64,000 nt of DNA from Streptomyces hyderabadensis (lineage in GTDB: Bacteria; Actinomycetota; Actinomycetes; Streptomycetales; Streptomycetaceae), in contig NZ_JAIOJZ010000020.1 in assembly GCF_020404845.1 (NCBI RefSeq), positions 1 through 64,000 on the forward strand. Direction: 5' to 3'. This document shows positions 23,980-32,152 of the stretch, piece by piece. Every line of letters starts with the position of its first letter. Within the stretch, counting starts at the first letter, position 1. The position numbers were made by a program, and so were the translations under genes. Below the pieces are notes generated by a model. That model was not told the origin of the DNA and did not search any database. It was given only the letters and a program-made list of their open reading frames with translations.

Positions 23980-26284
23980 GCCGGCGCCTCCGGGCGTCTA
24001 TGAGCATCTCCTGGACGTTGCGCAGGGGCTGGCCGTCCGCGTCGGTGGCGTGCCGGGTCCACTCGCCGTCCGGGCCGAGGTGCCAGGAGGCGGTGGTGTC
24101 GGACATGCCGTTCTCGAGGAGCCGGTTCAGGGCCGCCCGGTGGGCCGGGTCGGTGACCCGGACCAGGGCCTCTATCCGGCGGTCGAGGTTGCGGTGCATC
24201 ATGTCGGCGCTGCCCAGCCACACCTCGGGCTCCCCGCCGTTGCCGAAGGCGAACACCCGCGAGTGCTCCAGGAAGCGGCCGAGGACGGAGCGGACCCGGA
24301 TGTTCTCCGACAGGCCCGGCACCCCCGGGCGCAGCGCGCAGATCCCGCGCACCCACACGTCGACCGGCACACCTGCCTGGGACGCCCGGTAGCAGGCGTC
24401 GACCACGGCCTCGTCGACCATCGAGTTGACCTTGATGCGGACGTGGGCGGGGCGGCCGGCGCGGTGGTGCTGGATCTCCTTGTGGATGCGGGAGACGAGG
24501 CCGTCGCGCAGCGACTTCGGCGCGACGAGCAGCCGGCGGTAGGTCTCGCGCCGGGAGTAGCCGGAGAGGCGGTTGAACAGGTCGGAGAGGTCCGCGCCGA
24601 CCTGCGGGTCCGAGGTGAGCAGGCCCAGGTCCTCGTAGAGGCGGGCCGTCTTCGGGTGGTAGTTGCCGGTGCCGACGTGGCTGTAGCGGCGCAGCGTCTC
24701 GCCCTCCTGGCGTACCACCAGGGAGAGCTTGCAGTGGGTCTTGAGACCCACCAGGCCGTAGACGACGTGGCAGCCGGCCTCCTCCAGCTTGCGGGCCCAC
24801 TTGATGTTGGCGGACTCGTCGAAGCGGGCCTTGATCTCCACCAGGACGAGGACCTGCTTGCCGGACTCGGCGGCCTCGATGAGCGCGTCGACTATGGGGG
24901 AGTCGCCGGAGGTCCGGTACAGCGTCTGCTTGATCGCCAGGACGTCCGGGTCGGTGGCGGCCTGCTCCAGGAACGCCTGCACGGAGGTGGAGAAGGAGTC
25001 GTACGGGTGGTGGAGCAGGACGTCCTTGGTGCGCAGGGCGGCGAAGATGTCCGGCGCGGACGCCGACTCGACCTCGGCCAGGTCGCGGTGGGTGCCGGCG
25101 ACGAACTTCGGGTACTTCAGCTCGGGCCGGTCCAGGCTGTGGATGCGGAAGAGGCCGGTGAGGTCCAGGGGGCCGGGCAGCGGATAGACCTCCGCCTCGC
25201 CGATCTTGAGTTCGCGTACGAGGAGGTCCAGGACCTCGCGGTCGACCGACTCCTCGACCTCCAGGCGGACGGGCGGGCCCAGGCGCCGCCGCATCAGCTC
25301 CTTCTCCAGAGCCTGGAGGAGGTTCTCCGCGTCGTCCTCCTCCACCTCCAGGTCCTCGTTGCGGGTGAGGCGGAAGGTGTGGTGCTCCAGCACCTCCATG
25401 CCCGGGAACAGCTCCTCCAGGTGGGCGGCGATGACGTCCTCGACGGGGACGTAACGGCCCGGGGAGGCCTCCAGGAAGCGGGAGAGCAGCGGGGGGACCT
25501 TGACGCGGGCGAAGTGGCGGTGGCCCGTGACGGGGTTGCGGACGACCACCGCGAGGTTGAGGGAGAGGCCCGAGATGTACGGGAAGGGGTGGGCCGGGTC
25601 GACCGCGAGGGGGGTGAGGACCGGGAAGATCCGGTGCCGGAAGAGGGTGAACAGGCGGGCCTGCTCCTTCTCCGCCAGCTCGTTCCAGCGGACCAGGTGG
25701 ATGCCCTCCTCGGCCAGGGCCGGGGCGACGTCCTCGTGGAAGCAGGCGGCGTGCCGGGCCATCAGCTCGCGGGAGCGGGCCCAGATCATGTCCAGCACCT
25801 CGCGGGGCTGGAGGCCGGAGGCGGAGCGGGTGGCGACGCCGGTCGCGATGCGGCGCTTGAGGCCGGCGACGCGGACCATGAAGAACTCGTCCAGGTTGCT
25901 GGCGAAGATCGCGAGGAAGTTGGCGCGCTCCAGGAGGGGCGTGCTCGGGTCCTCGGCGAGTTCGAGCACGCGTTCGTTGAACGCGAGCCAGCTGCGCTCG
26001 CGGTCCAGGAAGCGGCCCTGCGGAAGGCGGAGGTCGCCGTTCTGGGACTCCTCCGACTCCTCGTACGCGTCGAGGTCGGCGTCGATGTCCGGCTCCAGGC
26101 CGGAGACCGTGGCGGCCACCGTGTCGGGGCGGTGTGCCGCGATGGAGCCCACGGAGGGCTGCGTGTGCTGGACCTCTGCCTGGGTGTTCGGCTGCCTCAT
26201 GAACCCATTCTTCCGCGCCGCGCGCGAGTCAGGCGCGTCGGAGGGCCCCAAGGGCCCGGAAGGCTGCGGCTCGGTCGGCTTCAT
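23960..26284 (-). CDS. ppk: Polyphosphate kinase
   Basis: 774 residues from ATG 26284. It reversibly transfers the gamma-phosphate of ATP onto polyphosphate. The N-domain (FLDRERSWLAFNERVLELAEDPSTPLLERANFLAIFASNLDEFFMVRV) and the head and catalytic domains are present. Both active-site histidines are seen: the autophosphorylated His in SHVGTGNYHPKTARLYEDLGLLT and the second in LEHSRVFAFGNGG. The start is chosen for GCGAGG eight bases upstream; ATG 26200 (MRQPNTQ) is possible. The acidic N-terminal extension (DIDADLDAYEESEES) is actinobacterial. In S. lividans loss of ppk is known to raise antibiotic production. Confidence 0.95.
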   Translation of the reverse strand: MKPTEPQPSGPLGPSDAPDSRAARKNGFMRQPNTQAEVQHTQPSVGSIAAHRPDTVAATVSGLEPDIDADLDAYEESEESQNGDLRLPQGRFLDRERSWLAFNERVLELAEDPSTPLLERANFLAIFASNLDEFFMVRVAGLKRRIATGVATRSASGLQPREVLDMIWARSRELMARHAACFHEDVAPALAEEGIHLVRWNELAEKEQARLFTLFRHRIFPVLTPLAVDPAHPFPYISGLSLNLAVVVRNPVTGHRHFARVKVPPLLSRFLEASPGRYVPVEDVIAAHLEELFPGMEVLEHHTFRLTRNEDLEVEEDDAENLLQALEKELMRRRLGPPVRLEVEESVDREVLDLLVRELKIGEAEVYPLPGPLDLTGLFRIHSLDRPELKYPKFVAGTHRDLAEVESASAPDIFAALRTKDVLLHHPYDSFSTSVQAFLEQAATDPDVLAIKQTLYRTSGDSPIVDALIEAAESGKQVLVLVEIKARFDESANIKWARKLEEAGCHVVYGLVGLKTHCKLSLVVRQEGETLRRYSHVGTGNYHPKTARLYEDLGLLTSDPQVGADLSDLFNRLSGYSRRETYRRLLVAPKSLRDGLVSRIHKEIQHHRAGRPAHVRIKVNSMVDEAVVDACYRASQAGVPVDVWVRGICALRPGVPGLSENIRVRSVLGRFLEHSRVFAFGNGGEPEVWLGSADMMHRNLDRRIEALVRVTDPAHRAALNRLLENGMSDTTASWHLGPDGEWTRHATDADGQPLRNVQEMLIDARRRRRGTATP

Positions 26285-26409
26285 TCGGTGAGCCTCGCAA
26301 GGCTGTCTGAATCGATGGTTACGGGGACATGACGTGCGGGATAGCGGCGGGCCTCCGAAAGGTCGCCGGGAAGGGCGGCGGGCGGGAAGGGCGGCGGGGC
26401 GCCTCTGGG

Positions 26410-26420
26410 ATCGTGTGAAC
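26410..26420 (-). promoter_or_regulatory. Single PHO-box-like unit upstream of ppk
   Basis: GTTCACACGAT on the minus strand resembles one PhoP 11-mer, in the 166-base gap between ppk and the divergent sigma factor gene. No clear second unit is seen, so it is only a candidate PhoP site for ppk, and it is equally close to the sigma gene. Confidence 0.35.
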
Positions 26421-26450
26421 CGATCGGCACGGCTCGTGCGATGAGGAGAT

Positions 26451-26993
26451 GTGAGCGAAACGAGAAGCGACGGGGAGCTGCTGCGGGCCGTCGCGGCGGA
26501 TGCCGACCGCCGCGCCTTCGAGGAGCTGTACCGCCGGTACGCACCCTGGCTGACCGCCCGCATGCGCAGCCGCTGCGCCGACGCGGCCGTGGTCGACGAC
26601 GTCGTGCAGGAGACCTTCCTCGCGGTGTGGCGCGGCAGCGCGCGCTACCGGGAGGAAGGGGACGTGGCGGGGTGGCTGTGGCGGATCGGGTCGCGGCGGC
26701 TGATAGACGCGCTGCGCGGCGAGGGTGCGCGCGGACGGCTGCGGCAGGCGCTGGCGCGGCTGCGGCACCGGGACGAGGTCTCGGCGGAGGAGCGCGTCCT
26801 CGCCGGGGTCGAGCACGGGGACCTCGCCGGCGCGCTCGTGCGGCTCTCGCCGGAGCTGCGCGCGGTGCTCCAGGCCACCGTCGTCGACGGGCTGACCACC
26901 CGTGAGGCGGCCGTCCTGCTCGGCATCCCGCCGGGCACGGTCAAGACGCGGGCGATGCGGGCCCGCCGGCAGCTGAGGGAGGCGCTGGCATGA
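26451..26993 (+). CDS. ECF-family RNA polymerase sigma factor
   Basis: 180 residues: sigma region 2 (FEELYRRYAPWLTARMRSRCADAAVVDDVVQETFLAVW) and region 4 (RLSPELRAVLQATVVDGLTTREAAVLLGIPPGTVKTRAMRARRQL). The start is GTG 26451, with GAGGAG a few bases upstream. Its end overlaps the anti-sigma gene by four bases. It probably directs transcription of its own operon, which continues into an ABC transporter. The -35/-10 recognised cannot be read with confidence. Confidence 0.92.
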   Translation: MSETRSDGELLRAVAADADRRAFEELYRRYAPWLTARMRSRCADAAVVDDVVQETFLAVWRGSARYREEGDVAGWLWRIGSRRLIDALRGEGARGRLRQALARLRHRDEVSAEERVLAGVEHGDLAGALVRLSPELRAVLQATVVDGLTTREAAVLLGIPPGTVKTRAMRARRQLREALA

Positions 26994-27853
26994 GAATCGA
27001 GGAGAGCCGTCCCCGGGACGCCTGGCACGTGGACGAGGACGACCTGCGGGCCTATGCCCGGGGCGAGCTGGCGGCGCCCGCGCTGTGGTCCGCCGACACC
27101 CATCTGACCTCCTGCGCCACCTGCCGGGGCGTCCTCGCCGAGGTGAGCGACGCCGCCGCGCTGGACGCGGGGTGGGCCCGGCTCGACGCCGAGCTGGACG
27201 CCCCCCGGCCCGCCCTGCTGGAGCGCCTGCTGGTGCGGTGCGGCGTGGGTGACGGCACCGCGAGGCTGCTGGCGGCCACCCCGATACTGCGCCGGTCCTG
27301 GTTCGGCGCGCTCGCCGCCGTGCTGATCACGACCTTCCTCGTGGCCGTCGCGGCCGGTGCCGCCGGCCGGCCCACCCTGTTCCTGGTCTGCGCCCCGCTG
27401 CTGCCGCTGGTCTCCGTGGCGCTCGCCTACGGGCCCGCGCTGGACCCCACGCACGAGATGGCCGTCGTCTCGCCGATGCACGGCTTCCGGCTGCTGATGA
27501 TCCGCACGGTCGCCGTGCTGGTGGTGGCGCTCGGGGTGGGCGGCCTGGCCTCTCTCGCACTGCCCGGGTTCGGACCGGCCGCCCTGGCCTGGCTGCTGCC
27601 CGGGCTGGCCCTCACCGCGACCGGGCTCGCGCTGACCCCCCGGCTGGGTCCGGTGCTCGCACCGTCCGTGCTCGTGTGCGCCTGGGCGGCCGTGCTGCTG
27701 GCCGCGGACGCGGCCCGCGCGTCCACGGACAGTCCGCTGGCGCCGTTCACCGCGACCGGACAAGGCGTGTCCGGGTGTGTGGCGGTGCTGGGCGCCGGGC
27801 TGCTGTTCCTGTACCGCGACCGGTTCGACGTCTCCACCCGCGGCGTCGCGTGA
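26990..27853 (+). CDS. Membrane anti-sigma factor with zinc-finger motif
   Basis: 287 residues. The cytoplasmic N-terminus carries the zinc-binding anti-sigma motif His-x3-Cys-x2-Cys in DTHLTSCATCRG. Six hydrophobic helices follow (LAAVLITTFLVAVAAGA; FLVCAPLLPLVSVALAYG; LLMIRTVAVLVVALGVGG; AALAWLLPGLALTATGLAL). Coupled to the sigma gene, it should hold that sigma factor at the membrane until a signal arrives. The polytopic form differs from the usual single-helix type and fits sensing within the membrane or control by the ABC transporter encoded next. Confidence 0.85.
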   Translation: MRIEESRPRDAWHVDEDDLRAYARGELAAPALWSADTHLTSCATCRGVLAEVSDAAALDAGWARLDAELDAPRPALLERLLVRCGVGDGTARLLAATPILRRSWFGALAAVLITTFLVAVAAGAAGRPTLFLVCAPLLPLVSVALAYGPALDPTHEMAVVSPMHGFRLLMIRTVAVLVVALGVGGLASLALPGFGPAALAWLLPGLALTATGLALTPRLGPVLAPSVLVCAWAAVLLAADAARASTDSPLAPFTATGQGVSGCVAVLGAGLLFLYRDRFDVSTRGVA

Positions 27854-27896
27854 GCCCCCGCTTCGTCTTGACCCTTCTCCCGTACGGAAGTGCCGT

Positions 27897-28766
27897 ATGA
27901 CCTCCATGACCCCCACCGTCTCCGCGTCCGGGCTCAGCCTCCACTACGGGCGCACCCGCGCCCTGGACGACGTGTCGCTGCGGCTGAGCCCGGGCGTCAC
28001 CGGGCTGCTCGGGCCCAACGGCGCCGGGAAGACCACGCTGCTGCGCGTGCTCGCCACCGCCGTGCCCGCCGACCGGGGGGCCTTCACCGTCCTCGGGCAC
28101 GACCCCGCGAGTGCGCGCGGCCGGCAGGAGGTGCGGCGGCGGCTCGGCTATCTGCCGCAGACGCCCGGCTTCCACCCGGACTTCACCGCCTTCGAGTTCG
28201 TCGACTACGTGGCGATCCTCAAGGAGCTGGCCGACCGCCGGGAGCGGCACCGCGAGGTGCGGCGCGTACTGGAGGAGGTCGATCTCGGGGACGCACGCGG
28301 GCGCCGGATCAAGAAGCTGTCCGGGGGCATGCGGCAGCGGGTCGCGCTCGCCGCCGCGCTGGTGGGCGACCCGGGGTTCCTGGTGCTGGACGAGCCGACG
28401 GTCGGGCTCGACCCCGAGCAGCGGATGCGGTTCAGGGAGCTGATCGCCGGAGCGGGGGAGGGGCGGACCGTGCTGCTGTCCACCCACCAGACCGAGGACG
28501 TGGCGATGCTCTGCCACCGCGTGATCGTCATGGCGGCCGGGGCGGTGCGGTTCGACGGGACGCCGGCCGAGCTGACCGCGCGGGCCGCCGGGCGGGTGTG
28601 GAGCAGCACGGAGAAGGACCCCGGCGCCAAGGCCGGCTGGCGCACCGGCACCGGCTCCTTCCGGAACGTGGGCGATCCGCCCCCCGGCGCCGAGCCCGCC
28701 GAACCCACCCTGGAGGACGGCTACCTGCTCGTCCTGGACGGCGCGGACACGGAGGTGGCGGCGTGA
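27897..28766 (+). CDS. ABC transporter ATP-binding protein
   Basis: 289 residues. Walker A GPNGAGKTTLL, Q-loop in GYLPQTPGF, signature KLSGGMRQRVAL, Walker B FLVLDEPTVGLDPEQ and switch His in LLSTHQTEDVA. The class is that of ABC-2 exporters. A C-terminal extension of about 60 residues may contact the permease. ATG 27897 has GGAAG seven bases upstream. It follows the sigma/anti-sigma pair by 43 bases and overlaps the permease gene by four (GTGA). Confidence 0.92.
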   Translation: MTSMTPTVSASGLSLHYGRTRALDDVSLRLSPGVTGLLGPNGAGKTTLLRVLATAVPADRGAFTVLGHDPASARGRQEVRRRLGYLPQTPGFHPDFTAFEFVDYVAILKELADRRERHREVRRVLEEVDLGDARGRRIKKLSGGMRQRVALAAALVGDPGFLVLDEPTVGLDPEQRMRFRELIAGAGEGRTVLLSTHQTEDVAMLCHRVIVMAAGAVRFDGTPAELTARAAGRVWSSTEKDPGAKAGWRTGTGSFRNVGDPPPGAEPAEPTLEDGYLLVLDGADTEVAA

Positions 28767-30286
28767 GCGCCGTACTGGTGGCGGAGCCCGCGCCCGTACA
28801 GGCGCCGCTGCGGGACCGTGGTGCGCGGGCCGTGCTGGCCCTGGCCCGGTTCGAGGCACGCAGGCTGCTGCTGAGCATCCCCGTCCTCATCGCCTTCGCG
28901 GCGTACGTCGCGTGGATCGTCTGGCGCACCAGAACCTCCTGGGACGGCAGCCCCGCCCTCCAGGACGCCGACCGCGCCACCCAGTCCATGCCGATGCTCG
29001 TCGGCCTGGCCGTCCTGCTGTACGCCAACTACGCGGTCGTCCGCTCCGAACGGCACGGCACCGAGCCGCACTTCTCGATGCTGGTCCTGCGGCCCTGGCG
29101 CCGTACGGCCGCTCACGCGCTGTCGGTCGTGCCGGCCGCCCTGCTCACCGCCGTGTGCGTGGCCGGTCAGTTCACCTGGGAGGCGTTCAAGCCGGGGGCC
29201 ATCGGGCACGGTTCGCCGGCCGAGCTGGCCGTGGGGCCGCTGACGGTGCTGGTGTTCGGGGAACTGGGGGTGCTGCTCGGCCGGCTGGCGCGGCGGTGGG
29301 CGTTCGCCGCACCGCTGCTGGTGGTCGTGCTGCTGTTCGCCTTCGTGCTCGGTGCCTCCCCGGGCGACACGAACGGGCGGTCCTGGCTGGCACCGGTCGT
29401 CTCCGAGATCGGCCCGGACACCCTGCCCTCGGACCTGCTGGGGCGGCCCGCCGCCTGGCACGCCCTCTACCTGTCGGGTGTCGCCCTGTGCATCGCCGTC
29501 CTCGCGGTGGTCGTCGCGGGCGGGCGGAGCGCGGCGGTCCGGTCGGGCCTCGCCCTCGGCCTCGCGGCGGCGGTGACGGGCGGCGTGCTCCAGGCCCAGG
29601 GCGCGACGCCGTCGCCGGAGCTGACCGCGGCGCGTGAGCGTGCCTCGGTGCGCCCCGAGCTGACCTGCACCGAGCACGGCCGGTCGAAGTACTGCGCCTT
29701 TCCCGAGTGGGGCCCGCGCACCGACGCCTGGGCCGGGGTCGTGGACCACGTCCAGTCCCTGGCCGGCGGCCCCGCGCACGACCGGCCCCTGGTCGTACGG
29801 CAGCGGATCGACGCCCGGTACGGGCCGGCGGCCGACAGCGCGATTCCCGCGCTGACCGACGCCCATCAGGTGACCGTGGGCACCGCCTGGGGCGGTAACC
29901 GGGTCCCCGAGTTCTCCAGTGCCGTCGCCGCCGTCCTCGTCGCGGGCACGGAGGCGGCGGGGAGCGAGATCTGCGACGGGCGGATGGTCACCGTCATGTG
30001 GCTCTCCCTGAGCTGGCAGGACGACCCGATGGCCGCACTGCGCCGGGTCCGCCTGGACGACAGTGTGAAGGGCTCCGCGATCGTCCTGTCGCCCACCGAC
30101 CCGTTGAGCATGACGGAGGGGCAGACGGACGTCGTACGGCACCTGCTGGAGAAGCCGCCCGCCGGGGTCGGGACCCGGGTGAAGGAGCACTGGGCCGAGC
30201 TGACCGCGCCGGGTGTCACGACCGCCCGCGTCGCCGAGCTGCTGGGCGTGGCCAAACCGGGGAAGGCGGACTCGTGCGAGGAGTGA
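28763..30286 (+). CDS. ABC-2-type permease with extracellular domain
   Basis: 507 residues from GTG 28763. An N-terminal set of about six to seven transmembrane helices (LLLSIPVLIAFAAYVAWIVW; MLVGLAVLLYANYAVV; FAAPLLVVVLLFAFVLGAS; ALYLSGVALCIAVLAVVVAGG) is followed by a soluble C-terminal domain of about 250 residues with four Cys (two in TCTEHGRSKYCAF), which may form disulfides. The substrate is unknown. Operon placement suggests that the ECF sigma system and this transporter respond to the same envelope signal. Confidence 0.78.
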   Translation: MSAVLVAEPAPVQAPLRDRGARAVLALARFEARRLLLSIPVLIAFAAYVAWIVWRTRTSWDGSPALQDADRATQSMPMLVGLAVLLYANYAVVRSERHGTEPHFSMLVLRPWRRTAAHALSVVPAALLTAVCVAGQFTWEAFKPGAIGHGSPAELAVGPLTVLVFGELGVLLGRLARRWAFAAPLLVVVLLFAFVLGASPGDTNGRSWLAPVVSEIGPDTLPSDLLGRPAAWHALYLSGVALCIAVLAVVVAGGRSAAVRSGLALGLAAAVTGGVLQAQGATPSPELTAARERASVRPELTCTEHGRSKYCAFPEWGPRTDAWAGVVDHVQSLAGGPAHDRPLVVRQRIDARYGPAADSAIPALTDAHQVTVGTAWGGNRVPEFSSAVAAVLVAGTEAAGSEICDGRMVTVMWLSLSWQDDPMAALRRVRLDDSVKGSAIVLSPTDPLSMTEGQTDVVRHLLEKPPAGVGTRVKEHWAELTAPGVTTARVAELLGVAKPGKADSCEE

Positions 30287-30288
30287 CC

Positions 30289-30951
30289 ATGGCTCCGGGA
30301 GTGACGGCGCAGCTGGTCGGCCCGCTGTGGCGCACGCTCCCGTGGCGGGCTCTGGCGGCGGCGGGGACGCTGGGTCTGCTGGTCGCGGCCGGCCCCCTCG
30401 CCACCGGTGCCGAACCGGCGCCCTGGCAGACGCTGTTGGTGCTGCGCGGTGTCGCCCTGATCGGCGCGCTGGGCCTGGTCTTCCTGCTGGACGACCCGGC
30501 CCGCCACCTCACCGCGCCCGTCCCGGCCCCGAGACCCGTCCGGCAGGCGCTGCGGGTGGCCCTGGTCGCGCCGATGGCCGTCCTGTGGTGGACGGCCGTA
30601 CTGCTCCTGTCCCACTCGGCGTCCCGGCCCCCGGCCGGCGCGGTCAGCCTGGAGGCGGCGGCGGTGGGCGTCCTGGCCCTCGCCGTCGCGGCCCTGGCCG
30701 TACGGCTGACGGACGAGGCGAGCCCGGGGCCGTTCGTCGCCGCGGCCCTGCTGCTCATCGCCGTCCTCGCGCCCCTCCTCGCACCGGAGGGGTGGGCGTT
30801 GTTCGTCCAGGCCGACGATCCGCGCTGGCCCGCCGGGCACGACCGGTGGGCACTGCTGCTGGCGGTGGCGGCCGTGGTGGGGGCGCTGTGCGGGCCGGAG
30901 CCGCTGGGGCGTGGGGCGCGGCGGCTGAGCAGGGCCGGTGCGCCGGGGTGA
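30289..30951 (+). CDS. Six-helix membrane protein of the ECF/ABC operon
   Basis: About 220 residues and nearly all hydrophobic: six predicted transmembrane segments including ALAAAGTLGLLVAAGPLA, GALGLVFLLDDPARHL and FVAAALLLIAVLAPLLAPEG. No known family is recognised by eye; it is probably a second permease subunit. ATG 30289 is preferred for GAGGAG five bases upstream. GTG 30283 is possible and would overlap the previous gene. Confidence 0.65.
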   Translation: MAPGVTAQLVGPLWRTLPWRALAAAGTLGLLVAAGPLATGAEPAPWQTLLVLRGVALIGALGLVFLLDDPARHLTAPVPAPRPVRQALRVALVAPMAVLWWTAVLLLSHSASRPPAGAVSLEAAAVGVLALAVAALAVRLTDEASPGPFVAAALLLIAVLAPLLAPEGWALFVQADDPRWPAGHDRWALLLAVAAVVGALCGPEPLGRGARRLSRAGAPG

Positions 30952-31007
30952 GCGGGGCGTTGCCCGGGGGTGAGCGGGGCGGTGCCCGGGGGTGAGGGGG
31001 GCGGTGC
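30943..31007. repeat. 22-bp tandem repeat, three copies
   Basis: Units beginning CCGGGGGTGAGCGGGGCGGT (first copy 21 bp, third with one C-to-G change) follow each other at the end of the membrane protein gene. The stop TGA lies in the first copy, and a TGA recurs in each unit. This is the convergent gap with mshD; a length polymorphism is likely here. Confidence 0.8.
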
Positions 31008-31014
31008 CCGGGGC

Positions 31015-31944
31015 TCAGGTCTCCGTGCGGTACATCAGGTCCGTCTCGTGGGTGGTGAAGCCGAGGCGCTCGTAGACGGCCACCGCCGCCTTGTTGTCGG
31101 CGTCGACGTACAGCATCGCCGTGGGCAGCCCCTGCTGCTCCAGGTGGCGCAGGCCGATCGTGGTCAGCGCCTTGCCCAGGCCGCCGCCCTGGGCGTCGGG
31201 GCGGATGCCGAGGACGTACACCTCGCCCAGCTGCTCCTCGGCGTGCACCTTGGTCCAGTGGAAGCCGATCAGCTCGCCGTCCCGCTCGGCGAGGAAGAAC
31301 CCCGCCGGGTCGAACCACGGCTCCGCCTTGCGGTCGTCGAGGTCGCGCTGGGTGAGCGAGCCCTGTTCGGGGTGGTGGGCGAAGGCGGCGGCGTTCACGG
31401 CGAGCCAGGCCGCGTCGTCCTGGCCGGGCACGAAGGTGCGTACGCTCACGCCCTCGGGCAGCCTCGGCTCCGGCAGGTCCAGCCCGGCCAACGGGCGGCG
31501 CATCTGCCGCAGTTCGCGGAAGAGGGACAACCCCAGCACCTGGGCGAGGTGCCGGGCCGCGGAGTGCCCGCCGTGCGCCCAGACCCGCAGCCGCTTGCCG
31601 GAGGCGGCGAGCAGCGCGGAGCCCAGGGCCCGGCCGTGGCCCTGGCCCCGGTGCGAGGGGTGGACGACCAGCTCGGCGGCCGGCGGCTCGACCGGGTCGG
31701 TGCCCTCCAGCTGGGCGTAGCCGACGAGTTCACCGCCGTCGACGGTGAGCAGGAGGTGCGCGACGCCCTCCCGGGCGGGGCCGCGCAGTTGCAGCCGGCC
31801 CTGCTCGGACACGGCGTGCTGCCCGTCGTTCCGGGCCGCCTCGGCGAGCAGGGCGAGGACGGCGTCGGTCTGCTCCGGGGTGAGTTCGGCGAGGGTCTCG
31901 ATCGAGCGGGGGCGGCCGGGCCGCACGGTGTCGTCGCTGGTCAT
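31015..31944 (-). CDS. mshD: Mycothiol synthase
   Basis: 309 residues with two fused GNAT domains. It acetylates the cysteine amine of Cys-GlcN-Ins with acetyl-CoA, the last step of mycothiol synthesis. The active C-terminal domain has VYVLGIRPDAQGGGLGKALTTIGLRHL and ends ERLGFTTHETDLMYRTE. The N-terminal domain retains ELVVHPSHRGQGHGRALGSAL. ATG 31944 gives the usual family length. It stands alone. Mycothiol is the main low-molecular-weight thiol of actinobacteria. Confidence 0.94.
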   Translation of the reverse strand: MTSDDTVRPGRPRSIETLAELTPEQTDAVLALLAEAARNDGQHAVSEQGRLQLRGPAREGVAHLLLTVDGGELVGYAQLEGTDPVEPPAAELVVHPSHRGQGHGRALGSALLAASGKRLRVWAHGGHSAARHLAQVLGLSLFRELRQMRRPLAGLDLPEPRLPEGVSVRTFVPGQDDAAWLAVNAAAFAHHPEQGSLTQRDLDDRKAEPWFDPAGFFLAERDGELIGFHWTKVHAEEQLGEVYVLGIRPDAQGGGLGKALTTIGLRHLEQQGLPTAMLYVDADNKAAVAVYERLGFTTHETDLMYRTET

Positions 31945-32035
31945 GCGTACGAGGGTAAGGGGCGGGCGGGGCAAAGCGGCGGCAGCGGACCAGGACGAGG
32001 AAGGGGAGGAGGCAGGGGACGAAGGAGGGGGTGAA

Positions 32036-32057
32036 GTTAAACCAGGCTGTAACCCGG
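32036..32057 (+). promoter_or_regulatory. Candidate degenerate PHO box before 5'-nucleotidase
   Basis: Two adjacent 11-mers, GTTAAACCAGG and CTGTAACCCGG, resemble the PhoP unit GTTCACCCGGC at most core positions and lie about 100 bases upstream of the secreted 5'-nucleotidase gene. A phosphate-starvation role suits the gene. The match is imperfect. Confidence 0.4.
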
Positions 32058-32152
32058 AAGCCCCTGTCGCGCTACGCGCGTTGACTCTAGGCTGCTGCGC
32101 CGACGAGCCGTCTCCTCAGCGGCTCGCGCCACGCACACCCACAGGGGGGCGC

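Noticed and set aside
23858..26332. 824-codon plus-strand frame across ppk
   Set aside because: Antisense shadow of ppk with low-information translation.
26285..26563. 93-codon extension of ppk
   Set aside because: Arg/Ser-rich translation unlike Ppk N-termini; it would run through the divergent sigma factor start and its ribosome site.
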